Of a stretch of DNA of 64,000 nucleotides, positions 52,333 to 62,030 are shown piece by piece (position 1 is the first letter of the stretch; each line of letters starts with the position of its first letter). The position numbers were made by a program, and so were the translations under genes. The stretch lies in assembly GCA_016721185.1 (NCBI GenBank), contig JADKIP010000005.1, positions 1-64,000 of the forward strand, in the 5' to 3' direction. This DNA is from Candidatus Dechloromonas phosphorivorans. GTDB taxonomy: Bacteria; Pseudomonadota; Gammaproteobacteria; Burkholderiales; Rhodocyclaceae. The notes under the pieces are model-generated. The model searched no databases, was not told the origin of the DNA, and saw only the letters and a program-made list of their open reading frames with translations.

Positions 52333-54395
52333 TGCCTTTGCCGGAACAGGTTGTGGTGCATGCGGCCGAGTTGCGTGCCGAAATTGAGCGCCACAACCAC
52401 GCCTATTACCGACTCGACGCACCGACGATTCCGGATGCCGAGTACGACAGGCTGTTTCGCGAATTACAGGGGCTGGAACAGCAATATCCCGAACTGCTGA
52501 CCGCGGATTCGCCGACTCAGCGCGTCGGTGCCGCGCCGCTCAAGGAATTCCCGCCGCGCCGCCACGGCGTGCCGATGCTCTCGTTGAACAATGCCTTCGA
52601 GCCGGCCGAGGTTGAAGCCTTCGACCAGCGGGTGCGTGACGGCCTGGAGACGATTGCTGCGGTCGACTACGCGGTGGAGCCAAAATTTGATGGTCTGGCG
52701 ATCAGCCTGACTTACGAAAACGGCCTCTTCACTTGCGGCGCAACGCGTGGCGATGGCGCTACTGGCGAGGAAGTGACGCCCAATTTACGGACGCTGCGCT
52801 GCATTCCGCTGCGTCTGGTCGGTAGTGGCTGGCCGGCGCTGATCGAAATTCGTGGCGAAGTGCTGATTTTCAAACAAGCCTTCGCTGATCTGAATGCCCG
52901 CCAGCGCGAACGCGGTGACAAGGAATTCGCCAACCCGCGCAATGCCGCGGCCGGCAGCCTGCGCCAGCTTGATTCGCGGATTACCGCCAGTCGACCGCTG
53001 GCCTTCTTTGCTTATGGTGTCGGGGCAGGGGCCGAATCCCTGCCGATCAAGACCCATGCGGAATTGATGGACTTGCTGCTTAGCTGGGGTTTTCCGGTGG
53101 CCGAAGAGCGCCGCGTCGTCCAGGGCTCAAAAGGCTTGCTTGGCTACTTTGCCGAGATCGGTGCGAAGCGCCCGAGCCTGCCTTACGACATTGATGGCGT
53201 GGTTTACAAGGTGAATCGCCTGGCCGCCCAGGCGCAGCTTGGCTTTGTTTCACGGGCGCCGCGTTTTGCCATCGCCCATAAATTTCCAGCCGAAGAGGCG
53301 TTGACCGAAGTGCTCGGGATCGACGTTCAAGTCGGCCGAACCGGCGCGATTACGCCGGTGGCTCGTCTGAAGCCGGTCTTTGTCGGCGGTGTCACGGTCA
53401 CCAACGCAACGCTGCACAATGAAGACGAGGTTCGCCGCAAGGATGTACGCATCGGTGACACGGTGATTGTGCGCCGGGCGGGCGATGTGATTCCCGAGGT
53501 GGTCGCGATCGTTCCGGAAAAGCGTCCGATGAAACCGGGCAAGGATTTGTTCGATAGCGAACCGGTGCAGGCGCCGTTTGCCATGCCGACAGCCTGCCCG
53601 GAATGTGGTTCGGCCATCGAGAAAGGTATTGACGAAGCGATTGCGCGCTGTACCGGCGGGCTCTATTGCCCGGCCCAACGCAAGCAGGCGCTGCTGCATT
53701 TTGCGGCGCGCCGGGCGATGGATATTGAAGGGCTGGGTGACAAGCTGGTCGATCAGATGGTCGATGCCGGTTTGCTGCATTCACCGGCAGATCTATACGG
53801 CTTGACCGTTGAAACCTTGGCGGGCCTGGAGCGGATGGGCGATAAGTCGGCGCAGAATCTGATTGCCGCCATTGAAAAAAGCAAGCAGACAACGCTCGCT
53901 CGTTTCATTTTTGCGCTCGGTATTCGCAATGTGGGTGAGGCTACGGCACGCGATCTGGCGCGTCATTTCGGCACGCTGGAAGCCTTGCTGGCGGCCGATG
54001 CCGCGGCTTTGCAGCAGGTGCCGGATGTCGGCCCGATTGTGGCGGCCAGCCTGGCCGCGTTTCTCGGTGAAGCGCATAACCGCGAAATCATCGAGCGCTT
54101 GCAGGCTGCCGGGGTGACCTGGGCGGAAGCGGCGCCCGCCGAGACCGGGCCGCGCGTCTTCACCGGCAAAACACTGGTCCTGACCGGCACGTTACCCAAA
54201 TTGAAACGTGACGAAGCGAAGATGCTGATCGAAGCCGCGGGCGGCAAGGTGAGTGGCTCGGTATCGAAAAAAACTGATTTTGTCGTCGCCGGCGAAGAAG
54301 CCGGTTCCAAGCTGGAGAAAGCCCAGGAACTGGGCGTTCCGGTCATTGATGAAACCGAATTATTGAAATTGCTCGAAAAGGGAATCGAAGAATGA
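52332..54395 (+). CDS. ligA: NAD-dependent DNA ligase LigA
   Basis: Seals nicks in DNA replication and repair using NAD. 687 residues: Ia domain with HNHAYYRLDAPTIPDAEYDRLFREL, adenylation site KFDG (VEPKFDGLAISLTYENG), OB fold (AITPVARLKPVFVGGVTVTNATLHN), four-cysteine zinc finger (ACPECGSAIEKGIDEAIARCTGGLYCPAQ), helix-hairpin-helix repeats, and a C-terminal BRCT domain (FTGKTLVLTGTL). It starts in the last base of zipA and overlaps galU by four bases. Confidence 0.97.
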   Translation: MPLPEQVVVHAAELRAEIERHNHAYYRLDAPTIPDAEYDRLFRELQGLEQQYPELLTADSPTQRVGAAPLKEFPPRRHGVPMLSLNNAFEPAEVEAFDQRVRDGLETIAAVDYAVEPKFDGLAISLTYENGLFTCGATRGDGATGEEVTPNLRTLRCIPLRLVGSGWPALIEIRGEVLIFKQAFADLNARQRERGDKEFANPRNAAAGSLRQLDSRITASRPLAFFAYGVGAGAESLPIKTHAELMDLLLSWGFPVAEERRVVQGSKGLLGYFAEIGAKRPSLPYDIDGVVYKVNRLAAQAQLGFVSRAPRFAIAHKFPAEEALTEVLGIDVQVGRTGAITPVARLKPVFVGGVTVTNATLHNEDEVRRKDVRIGDTVIVRRAGDVIPEVVAIVPEKRPMKPGKDLFDSEPVQAPFAMPTACPECGSAIEKGIDEAIARCTGGLYCPAQRKQALLHFAARRAMDIEGLGDKLVDQMVDAGLLHSPADLYGLTVETLAGLERMGDKSAQNLIAAIEKSKQTTLARFIFALGIRNVGEATARDLARHFGTLEALLAADAAALQQVPDVGPIVAASLAAFLGEAHNREIIERLQAAGVTWAEAAPAETGPRVFTGKTLVLTGTLPKLKRDEAKMLIEAAGGKVSGSVSKKTDFVVAGEEAGSKLEKAQELGVPVIDETELLKLLEKGIEE

Positions 54396-55261
54396 AAAAA
54401 GTTCGCAAAGCCGTCTTTCCTGTCGCCGGTATGGGCACCCGTTTTTTGCCGGCAACCAAAGCCAGCCCGAAGGAAATGCTTCCCATCGTGGATAAGCCGC
54501 TGATCCAGTACGCCGTGGAAGAAGCCGTTGCCGCCGGGATCACCGACATGATTTTTGTCACCGGCCGCTCCAAGCGGGCGATCGAGGATCATTTCGACAA
54601 GGCTTATGAACTGGAATCCGAACTGGAAGCACGTGGCAAGCATGAGTTGCTTGAGTTTGTCCGCACGATGATTCCGAAGAACATCAATTGCATCTACATT
54701 CGTCAGGCCGAAGCCCTGGGCCTAGGCCATGCCGTGCTTTGCGCCAAGCCGGTGATCGGCGACGAGCCGTTTGCGGTTTTACTGGCGGATGACTTGCTCG
54801 ACGGCGAGATACCGGTAATGAAGCAGATGACCGATACCTACGATTACTACCGTTGTTCGGTGCTGGGTGTTCAGGATGTGCCGCGTGCCGATACCAAGAG
54901 CTACGGTATTGTCGATGCCCGGCGAGTGGCGGATCGACTGGAACAGGTCAATGCCATCGTTGAAAAACCGAAGCCCGAAGAGGCGCCTTCGACGCTGGCC
55001 GTGGTCGGCCGCTACATCCTGACGCCGCGTATTTTTCATCATCTGGAAAACATCAAGCCCGGTTCCGGCGGCGAGATTCAGTTGACTGACGGCATCGCCT
55101 CGCTGCTCAGCGAGGAACAAGTGCTGGCTTACCGTTACGCCGGTACGCGTTACGACTGCGGCTCCAAGCTGGGTTATCTCCAGGCGACGGTGGTTTTCGG
55201 CCAGCGCCACCCGGAAGTTGGCCCGGCTTTTGATGCCTATTTGAAGTCATTGGTGGTTTGA
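54392..55261 (+). CDS. galU: UTP-glucose-1-phosphate uridylyltransferase
   Basis: Makes UDP-glucose for surface polysaccharides. The 289-residue protein has the N-terminal motif KAVFPVAGMGTRFLPATKASPKEMLPI with the activator lysines, then VDKPLIQYAVEEA and VLLADDLLDG. Length is usual for GalU. Its start overlaps the ligA stop. Sits in a chain of small overlapping genes to mtnP. Confidence 0.96.
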   Translation: MKKVRKAVFPVAGMGTRFLPATKASPKEMLPIVDKPLIQYAVEEAVAAGITDMIFVTGRSKRAIEDHFDKAYELESELEARGKHELLEFVRTMIPKNINCIYIRQAEALGLGHAVLCAKPVIGDEPFAVLLADDLLDGEIPVMKQMTDTYDYYRCSVLGVQDVPRADTKSYGIVDARRVADRLEQVNAIVEKPKPEEAPSTLAVVGRYILTPRIFHHLENIKPGSGGEIQLTDGIASLLSEEQVLAYRYAGTRYDCGSKLGYLQATVVFGQRHPEVGPAFDAYLKSLVV

Positions 55262-55810
55262 ATGGAGGCGCAAAAAGCACGCAAGTTGCTGGCTGAAGCC
55301 GATCTGATCCATTCGGAAGCCGTTGTTCAGACGGCGCTTGACGCGGTCGCCAAACTCATTCGCGAACGCCTTGCGGACAAAAATCCGCTCGTCCTCTGTG
55401 TGATGAGCGGTGGCGTGATCTTCTGCGGTCAACTGCTTCCCAAGCTCGATTTTCCGATTGATTTCGATTATCTCCATGCGACGCGCTATGGCCCGGAAAC
55501 TCAGGGCGGCAAAATTTCCTGGCGGATGGCGCCCTGGATTTCGGTCAAGGATCGTACTGTGCTGGTCGTCGATGACATCCTCGACGAAGGCATCACACTG
55601 GCCGCAGTGAAAGAAAGTCTGACCCGCCTCGGTGCAGCCGAGGTATTGCTGGCGGTGTTTGCCGACAAGTTGAATGGCAAGACGAAGCCCATTTCTGCCG
55701 ATTTTTGCGGGTTGACCGTACCTGACCGTTTTGTCTTCGGTTACGGCATGGATGTCGATGGTGCCTGGCGGAATTTGCCGGCTATTTACGCCATGAAGGA
55801 ATCTGCATGA
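55262..55810 (+). CDS. Hypoxanthine-guanine phosphoribosyltransferase-like
   Basis: Purine salvage enzyme of 182 residues. The PRPP-binding motif is VLVVDDILDEGITLAAV near residues 101-117, with LVLCVMSGGVIFCGQLL upstream (the P-loop-like segment) and KPISADFCGLTVPDRFVFGYGMD at the end. It begins one base after the galU stop. The family fits Hpt; whether hypoxanthine or guanine is preferred is not visible. Confidence 0.9.
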   Translation: MEAQKARKLLAEADLIHSEAVVQTALDAVAKLIRERLADKNPLVLCVMSGGVIFCGQLLPKLDFPIDFDYLHATRYGPETQGGKISWRMAPWISVKDRTVLVVDDILDEGITLAAVKESLTRLGAAEVLLAVFADKLNGKTKPISADFCGLTVPDRFVFGYGMDVDGAWRNLPAIYAMKESA

Positions 55811-56508
55811 GTGGTGCAACCATTGCCGAGTTCATCGGCTATTGGGAGATTGAGGGAGAGGCCTACGTTCGGCGTGGCGATTACGAATGGATGGCGTCAT
55901 TGGTGCCCGGTCAGCGCGTGCTGGAAATCGGCTGCGGTGTCGGTTTTGCCACGCAGGCCCTGGCGGCTCGTGGCTTCAGCGTTCTGGCGCTGGATTCCTT
56001 GCCTGAATGTCTGGCGGCGACGCAGGCTCGCGTTGAAAGCAAAGAGGTCACTTTCCTGCAAGCTGAGATAAGCGCGTTGACCGATGAACAGCGCGCCAAG
56101 CTGGAAAGCTTTGCGCCGAATACGGTGGTTTGCTGGCTGATGGGCGCACCGGCTGAAATTACCGGGGCCACAGCGACGGATGGTGGCAAGTCGGTTGCGG
56201 CTTACCGCGAAAAAATTCATCGCGCAGTGGCTGAGCTGGCCACCGCTTTGCCAACGGTGCAAGCCCTGCATTTTGTTGACCGCACGGCAATTCATTGGCA
56301 GGCCAAGGATATCGGCCGCGATACGCTGGTTCGCTATCATGCCGACAAAACGCTGCTTGATTTGCCGTGGACCGCAGAGCGCCGCAATGCGCTGTATCGC
56401 AAGCTCGACGACAACGCAGTGGCGATGGCGAGAAGCCGCAATTCGCATCCGTCACAAAAGAACGTAGTGCCGACGCTGGCTTCTTTGCTGGCTGAAAGGA
56501 AAAAATAA
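55807..56508 (+). CDS. SAM-dependent methyltransferase of unknown substrate
   Basis: A 233-residue class I methyltransferase. SAM motif VLEIGCGVGFATQALAARGFSVLALDSLPE is at about residues 38-67. No substrate motif is recognised. It overlaps the phosphoribosyltransferase by four bases and is followed at once by the methylthioinosine phosphorylase-like gene, so a role near nucleotide or methylthio metabolism is possible but unproved. Confidence 0.8.
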   Translation: MSGATIAEFIGYWEIEGEAYVRRGDYEWMASLVPGQRVLEIGCGVGFATQALAARGFSVLALDSLPECLAATQARVESKEVTFLQAEISALTDEQRAKLESFAPNTVVCWLMGAPAEITGATATDGGKSVAAYREKIHRAVAELATALPTVQALHFVDRTAIHWQAKDIGRDTLVRYHADKTLLDLPWTAERRNALYRKLDDNAVAMARSRNSHPSQKNVVPTLASLLAERKK

Positions 56509-56509
56509 G

Positions 56510-57280
56510 ATGTTGGCAATTATTGGTGGCAGTGGTCTGACAACTTTGTCGAACCTTGATGTTTCACACCGCGAAGTGGTGCGGACGCCCTACGGCGAGC
56601 CTTCCGGCCCGGTGGTTTTCGGGCAGATCTGTGGCAAGCCGGCGATGTTCCTGCCGCGCCACGGCTATGGCCATACCATTCCACCGCATACCGTTAACTA
56701 CCGCGCCAACCTGTGGGCGCTGAATCATCACAAGGCGACCGGCGTTATTTCCGTGGCCTCGGTCGGCGGTATTCGCAATGATCTGCAGCCGGGCGACATC
56801 GTGCTGCCTAACCAGATCATCGATTACACCTGGGGTCGTAAATCCACCTATTTCGATGGCAATGGCACGCCGGTCACGCACATCGACTTTACCGAGCCTT
56901 ACGACCGTGATTTATCCCGCCGCATTCATGAAGCGGGCGAACAGTTGGGTATCAAGATCAAGCTTGGCGGGGTCTACGCCGCGACGCAGGGCCCACGTCT
57001 GGAAACTGCCGCCGAAATCAACCGCCTGGAGCGTGATGGTGCCGATCTGGTCGGGATGACCGGTATGCCGGAGGCCGCGCTGGCCCGGGAACTGGGTTTG
57101 CCTTACGTCGCCATCAATGTGATCGCCAACCACGCGGCAGGTCGCGGCAGTAGCGCTAATGGCATCCATTTTGAAAGCCTGGATGTGGTACTGCAAGAGG
57201 CAATGGGCAAGGTCAAGGCGATCATCGAAAAACTGGTCGGCTGCCAGAATGGTTGTCAGTCTGTGAATTCGACTGAGTAA
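56510..57280 (+). CDS. mtnP: S-methyl-5'-thioinosine phosphorylase (MTAP/PNP family)
   Basis: Phosphorolytic enzyme of 256 residues in methylthio-nucleoside salvage. It has LAIIGGSGL at the start, FLPRHGYGHTIPPHTVNYRANLWAL, VASVGGIRNDLQPGDIVLPNQIIDYT and the substrate loop YAATQGPRLETAAEIN, with VGMTGMPEAALARELGLPY. The family holds MTAP and the Pseudomonas methylthioinosine phosphorylase; I favour the latter because related betaproteobacteria have it, but substrate choice needs assay. It begins just after the methyltransferase stop. Confidence 0.88.
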   Translation: MLAIIGGSGLTTLSNLDVSHREVVRTPYGEPSGPVVFGQICGKPAMFLPRHGYGHTIPPHTVNYRANLWALNHHKATGVISVASVGGIRNDLQPGDIVLPNQIIDYTWGRKSTYFDGNGTPVTHIDFTEPYDRDLSRRIHEAGEQLGIKIKLGGVYAATQGPRLETAAEINRLERDGADLVGMTGMPEAALARELGLPYVAINVIANHAAGRGSSANGIHFESLDVVLQEAMGKVKAIIEKLVGCQNGCQSVNSTE

Positions 57281-57349
57281 ACTTCAGCCCCATCAGCGTT
57301 TCCGCAAAGTCGGGTAGGCGCGGTGGTTGCAGCAATGCTTGCAGTGACG

Positions 57350-57371
57350 AATCCCCGCTTTCGCGGGGATT
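57350..57371 (+). terminator. Rho-independent terminator after mtnP
   Basis: A 9-bp perfect stem AATCCCCGC (57350-57358) / GCGGGGATT (57363-57371) with a TTTC loop and a short T-rich tail. It lies in the convergent gap between mtnP and glnD and may also stop glnD transcripts. Confidence 0.75.
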
Positions 57372-57403
57372 TGTTTACCGTATGCCCTGGCCCAACCGAT
57401 AAC

Positions 57404-59962
57404 TCAGAGTTTCAGGCGGTTCACCAGTTCGGTTTCAAGGCGGATGCGGCTACTACTCTCACGCAGGTCGCCACCGCTGATCAGGAAAACGTCCTCGGCG
57501 CGTTCGCCAAGCGTCGTGATCTTGGCGGTGTGCAGATGGGCGCCGTGCTCGGCTAGTGTGTTGGCGACGGTATAGAGCAACCCTGGCCGGTCAGCCGTGA
57601 CCAGCGAGAGAATGAAGTGCGCTCCTTTTTCGTCACCGAGAATGCTGACTTCCGGCTTCATCGGGAAGTGCTTGACCTGACGCGATAAGCGCCCGGATGA
57701 GGGAACATCGGGTGGCAACTGTTGAATCAGGCGATCTTCCAGTTCATGTTCGATGTATGCCAGCATTTCGCGGTTGTTATCGCGATTCTCGACGTCAAGT
57801 ACGACAAAGCTGTCCAGTGCATAGCCGTGTGCGGTCGTGTGAATCTTGGCATCGACAATGCTGTAACCAGCGCGGGCGAAGAAGCCGACGATGCGGCCAA
57901 AGAGATCGGGCTGATCCTGCGTGTAAACCATGACTTGCAGGTCTTCACCTTCCTGATGCAGACGGGCGCGCACCACCGGCTTGTTATTGGATATCCGGTA
58001 ATGCAGGGCACGCGTGTGCCAGGCGATTTCCTCGGCAGAGTGGCGGAGGAAATAAACGGTATCGAGTTGCTTCCAGAGGCGCTCATGGACCGTGTCGGAG
58101 AGGGCAAAGAAGCGCAGCAGACGCATGGCTTCAGCCTGGCGCTCGGCGATGATGCCGTGCGGGGCAGGGGCTTCGCCTTGGCTCAGATGGTGCAGCGTCT
58201 GGTAGTAAAGATCAGCCAGCAGCTTGCCTTTCCACTGGTTCCAGACCTTCGGGCTGGTGCCGCGAATATCGGCGTGAGTGAGCAGGTAGAGCGCCGACAG
58301 GTGACGGACATCACCGACCAGGCGACTGAAATTGGTGATCACATCGGGGTCGGTCAGATCTTCCTTCTGGGCAACCTGCGACATCACCAGGTGATTACGC
58401 ACCAGCCAGACAATCAGTTCGGTGTCTTCGGCATCCAGCGCATGTTGTTCGCAGAACGCTTGCGCATCCTCCGTGCCGAGTTCGGAATGGTCGCCGCCGC
58501 GGCCTTTGGCAATATCGTGGAAGAGGGCGGCGACGTAGAGCAGCCAAGGCCGATCCAGCTCAATGATCATGCGCGAACACAAAGGGTATTCGTGTGCGAA
58601 CTCGCTCATCGTGAAACGCCGGAGATTGCGCAAAACTTGCAAAATATGCTGGTCGACCGTGTAAACATGGAAAAGGTCATGCTGCATCTGGCCGACGATC
58701 CGACCAAAGTTGGGCAGATAGGCGCCGAGGATTTCGAGCTGGTTCATCCGGCGAAATTCATGCACCACGCCTCTAGGGCTCTGGAAGAGCTTGAGAAAAG
58801 CGGCACGATTGTCGGGATTGGCGCGAAATTCCGGTGTGATCAATTCACGCGCCCGCCATAGTGCGCGCAGTGTTCTGGCCGACATGCCGTGCAACTCGTG
58901 GCTTTCCTGCATGATCAGGAAACTGTCGAAAATGATTGCCGGCTGGCGCTCAAAGAGGGTTTCATCGCGAATGTCGAGCAGGTTGCCGACTGACTGGAAG
59001 TTGTCATCGAGCACTTGGGGCATTTGCTCGCTTTCCGGGGCCAGTGCTGCGCCCATGTTCTGCAGCAAGATGGTATTGAGCAGGGTGGTCGCCTTGGCGT
59101 TGCGATAATAACCCTGCATCAATTGCTCGGAGGCTCGATGGGCTGTCGTTGTGGTGAAGCCAAACTGGTCGGCCAGCGTGTTCTGATAATCGAACAACAA
59201 GCGGTCCTCCCGCCGGCCAACGGTGAAGTGCAGGTGAATGCGCAGGTGGCGAAGATGATCTTCGCACTGTTCGCCATGCGTCCTCTCTTCGTGCGTCAGG
59301 AAACCATTTTTCTCAAGGTCCGCCCAGCTTGAGCCGTAGTCGGCCGCTTTCGATATCCAGAAAATAACTTGCAGATCACGCAGGCCGCCAGGCGATTCCT
59401 TGCAGTTGGGTTCGACGCTGTAAGGTGTTTCATTAAAGCGAAGGTGTCGCTCTTGTTGTTCCAGGCGCTTTGCTTCAAAGAAAACCAGCGGGTCCAGATT
59501 GCCGCGCAGACGCTTTACGAAGGTGGAAAACAGCTTTTGATGACCGGTCAGCAAGCGGGCTTCCAACAACGAAGTTTGTACCGTTATATCGTTGGTGGCT
59601 TCATCCAGGCATTCCTGCACGGTGCGAACGCTATGGCCGATTTCCAGCCCGATGTCCCAAAAGTAGCCAACCAGTCGCTCAAGCTTTTCCTGCAGCGGCG
59701 TGCTGGCTTCCTGCGGCAGCAAAATCAGCAGGTCAATATCGGAAGCCGGGTAGAGCTCACCCCGGCCATAGCCGCCCACGGCAGCGAATGCCAACGAGGC
59801 CGGGAAATCAAGCAAGTCCCATAGCTTTTTCAGGACAGCATCGACCTGATCACTGCGTTGTCGAAGCAGGCCGCGGGCGTCACCGGTTTGCTCGTATTGC
59901 TGTTGAAGCTGAAGTTGATTGGCTTTGACTTCGGCGCGCAGGGCGGCAACTTCGATGGACAT
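57404..59962 (-). CDS. glnD: Bifunctional PII uridylyltransferase/uridylyl-removing enzyme
   Basis: Nitrogen sensor that adds or removes UMP on PII. The 852-residue protein has an N-terminal nucleotidyltransferase domain (AVGGYGRGELYPASDIDLLILLP near residues 60-82), a linker, a metal HD domain (ALFHDIAKGRGGDHSELGTEDAQAF) and two C-terminal ACT domains (YTQDQPDLFGRIVGFFARAG, TADRPGLLYTVANTLAEHG). The ATG overlaps the stop of map by one base, so the pair is co-transcribed. Confidence 0.96.
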   Translation of the reverse strand: MSIEVAALRAEVKANQLQLQQQYEQTGDARGLLRQRSDQVDAVLKKLWDLLDFPASLAFAAVGGYGRGELYPASDIDLLILLPQEASTPLQEKLERLVGYFWDIGLEIGHSVRTVQECLDEATNDITVQTSLLEARLLTGHQKLFSTFVKRLRGNLDPLVFFEAKRLEQQERHLRFNETPYSVEPNCKESPGGLRDLQVIFWISKAADYGSSWADLEKNGFLTHEERTHGEQCEDHLRHLRIHLHFTVGRREDRLLFDYQNTLADQFGFTTTTAHRASEQLMQGYYRNAKATTLLNTILLQNMGAALAPESEQMPQVLDDNFQSVGNLLDIRDETLFERQPAIIFDSFLIMQESHELHGMSARTLRALWRARELITPEFRANPDNRAAFLKLFQSPRGVVHEFRRMNQLEILGAYLPNFGRIVGQMQHDLFHVYTVDQHILQVLRNLRRFTMSEFAHEYPLCSRMIIELDRPWLLYVAALFHDIAKGRGGDHSELGTEDAQAFCEQHALDAEDTELIVWLVRNHLVMSQVAQKEDLTDPDVITNFSRLVGDVRHLSALYLLTHADIRGTSPKVWNQWKGKLLADLYYQTLHHLSQGEAPAPHGIIAERQAEAMRLLRFFALSDTVHERLWKQLDTVYFLRHSAEEIAWHTRALHYRISNNKPVVRARLHQEGEDLQVMVYTQDQPDLFGRIVGFFARAGYSIVDAKIHTTAHGYALDSFVVLDVENRDNNREMLAYIEHELEDRLIQQLPPDVPSSGRLSRQVKHFPMKPEVSILGDEKGAHFILSLVTADRPGLLYTVANTLAEHGAHLHTAKITTLGERAEDVFLISGGDLRESSSRIRLETELVNRLKL

Positions 59963-60762
59963 TAACGAATCCAGTCAGGTTTGGGACGGCAGGCAGCGGA
60001 GAGTGTCATGATTTCATAGCCGGTTTCGGTGACCAGCACCGTGTGTTCCCACTGGGCAGAAAGGCTGCGGTCTTTGGTCACGATCGTCCAGCCATCAGCC
60101 ATCTCACGAATAGCGGCCTTGCCGGCGTTGATCATGGGTTCGATGGTGAACATCATGCCCGGTTCCAGTTTTGGGCCAGTACCCGACTTGCCATAGTGCA
60201 AGACCTGCGGGTCTTCATGGAATTTCTGGCCAATGCCGTGACCGCAGAATTCGCGGACCACCGAGTAGCCGTTTTTCTCTGCATATTTCTGGATGACCGC
60301 ACCAATGTCGCCGAGGTAACCGCCGGGACGAACCACCGAAATGCCCAGCCACATGCATTCAAAAGTAATTTCACATAAGCGCTTGGCCTGAATGCTGCCT
60401 TCGCCAACCACGAACATCCGACTGGTATCGCCGTGATAACCCTCTTTGATCGTTGTGATGTCAAGGTTGATGATGTCGCCACTTTTGAGCACACGATCAC
60501 TCGGAACCCCATGACAGACCTGTTGATTCACCGAAGTGCAAATTGATTTCGGGTAAGGGTTGTAGCCGGATGGGGCGTAATTCAGCGGTGCAGGAATGCA
60601 CGCCTGCACATTCACCATATAGTCGTGGCAGAGCCGGTCGAGTTCCTCGGTGGTTACGCCGACCTTGACGAAGGGCTCGATGTAATCAAGTACTTCGGAG
60701 GCCAAACGCCCTGCGACACGCATTTTTTCTATTTCTTCTGGGGTCTTGATGCTGATACTCAT
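59962..60762 (-). CDS. map: Methionine aminopeptidase, type I
   Basis: Removes the N-terminal Met from new proteins. The 266-residue enzyme has the metal ligands spread over DIINLDITTIKEGYHGDTSRMF, CGHGIGQKFHEDPQVLHYG, MFTIEPMIN and SAQWEHTVLVTETG. ATG 60762 (MSISIKTPEEIEKM) is the family start; the longer frame upstream is not used. Its promoter region faces rmlD. Confidence 0.97.
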   Translation of the reverse strand: MSISIKTPEEIEKMRVAGRLASEVLDYIEPFVKVGVTTEELDRLCHDYMVNVQACIPAPLNYAPSGYNPYPKSICTSVNQQVCHGVPSDRVLKSGDIINLDITTIKEGYHGDTSRMFVVGEGSIQAKRLCEITFECMWLGISVVRPGGYLGDIGAVIQKYAEKNGYSVVREFCGHGIGQKFHEDPQVLHYGKSGTGPKLEPGMMFTIEPMINAGKAAIREMADGWTIVTKDRSLSAQWEHTVLVTETGYEIMTLSAACRPKPDWIR

Positions 60763-60878
60763 AGATGTTCTAGTTGTCTTGGTGGGGAGGTCGAAGGATA
60801 AATGAGGTGCCCGGTTTCTCAAAGTCAGCAACGCCGGAAATGGCATACTTGCAGCCTTTATCAACCTCAAGTTTCATT

Positions 60879-61790
60879 ATGAATATTCTGCTATTGGGTA
60901 AGGATGGTCAGGTTGGCTGGCAGTTACAGCGTTCATTGGCGCCACATGGTCAAGTCGTAGCGCTGGGGCGTCAGGATTGTGATTTGGCGGATCTTGATCG
61001 TGTTCGTTCAATGATTCGTCAGGTTAAACCTTCAGTTATTGTGAATGCCAGTGCCTACACGGCGGTTGACCGAGCGGAGTCGGAGCCTGAGCTAGCCAGG
61101 CTGATCAACGCCGATGCGCCCGGTGTGCTGGCCGAGGAGGCGGCTGAATTGGGCGCGTTGCTGGTTCATTATTCAACTGACTACGTCTTCGATGGCGGCA
61201 AGCCGGGTGCCTACATTGAGACGGATGCCACCTCACCGCAAAGCGTCTATGGCCTGACCAAGCTGGCTGGCGAGGAGGCAATTCGGGCCGTCGGCGGCAA
61301 GTCCATAATCTTTCGTACCAGTTGGGTGTTCGGGGCGCGTGGTGGGAATTTCGTCAAGACAATCCTGCGACTGGCCCGCGAGAAAGAAACACTTAATGTG
61401 GTCAGTGACCAGATTGGCTCACCGACGCCAGCGGCGATGATTGCTACCGTCACCGGCATCACGCTTGCCATGCTTCGCCGCGGTCAACTGCTCGAAAAGG
61501 GCGAAAACCGGCTTTATCATCTGGCCGCAGCGCGCCCGGTGAGTTGGTGCGAGTTCGCTCGAACCATCGTTGAGCTGGCCGGACAGATGCCTGGTTTTGA
61601 TTTGCGTCTGACGCCCGAGGCAATCAATGCAATTCCAACTGCCGACTATCCAACGCCGGCTTGCCGTCCAGCCAATTCGCGACTTGACTGTACTCGTCTG
61701 GAAGCCGATTTTGGTCTACAGATGCCCGATTGGGAGCCATATTTAGCCCGTATGCTGCAACTGCTGGCACTCAAACAGAATGGTTATTGA
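60879..61790 (+). CDS. rmlD: dTDP-4-dehydrorhamnose reductase
   Basis: NAD(P)H-dependent last step of dTDP-L-rhamnose synthesis. The 303-residue SDR protein has the nucleotide motif LLLGKDGQVGWQL at the N-terminus, NASAYTAVDRAESEPELA, and the catalytic YxxxK in SVYGLTKLAGEEA near residue 128. The other rhamnose genes (rmlB, rmlA, rmlC) are not adjacent. It lies between map and rpsB, a place where these two are usually neighbours. Confidence 0.94.
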   Translation: MNILLLGKDGQVGWQLQRSLAPHGQVVALGRQDCDLADLDRVRSMIRQVKPSVIVNASAYTAVDRAESEPELARLINADAPGVLAEEAAELGALLVHYSTDYVFDGGKPGAYIETDATSPQSVYGLTKLAGEEAIRAVGGKSIIFRTSWVFGARGGNFVKTILRLAREKETLNVVSDQIGSPTPAAMIATVTGITLAMLRRGQLLEKGENRLYHLAAARPVSWCEFARTIVELAGQMPGFDLRLTPEAINAIPTADYPTPACRPANSRLDCTRLEADFGLQMPDWEPYLARMLQLLALKQNGY

Positions 61791-61867
61791 AGGCGCTGCA
61801 GGCTGAATTGTGGGTCTGTTACGGGCGCTGAATGCACCTTGGGCTTTCGGTGTGACCGATCTGCTGC

Positions 61868-61873
61868 TATAAT
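61868..61873 (+). promoter_or_regulatory. Candidate -10 element of rpsB
   Basis: A perfect TATAAT about 158 bases upstream of the rpsB ATG; the -35 (TTTCGG, 17 bases before) is weak. This would give an rpsB leader of about 150 bases. Confidence 0.5.
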
Positions 61874-61954
61874 TCTCGGGTTTTTCTCGGCCATCATGGT
61901 CGAAAAGAACGGTTGTGTACAGACTGTGCGCAATCAAATTCACACATTCGCCGA

Positions 61955-62019
61955 TTAAGGGTGCGCGCCAGAATTCAACAGTGGCGGGCGTTTCCGGCGG
62001 GTGGCGGCTCAACCCTTAA
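61955..62019 (+). promoter_or_regulatory. Candidate structured rpsB leader
   Basis: TTAAGGGT (61955-61962) can pair perfectly with ACCCTTAA (62012-62019), which directly abuts the rpsB ribosome site AAGGAG. The enclosed bases are GC-rich and can form further pairs. This could be an S2 autoregulatory element, as known for other proteobacterial rpsB leaders; function is inferred. Confidence 0.45.
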
Positions 62020-62030
62020 GGAGTTTTATT

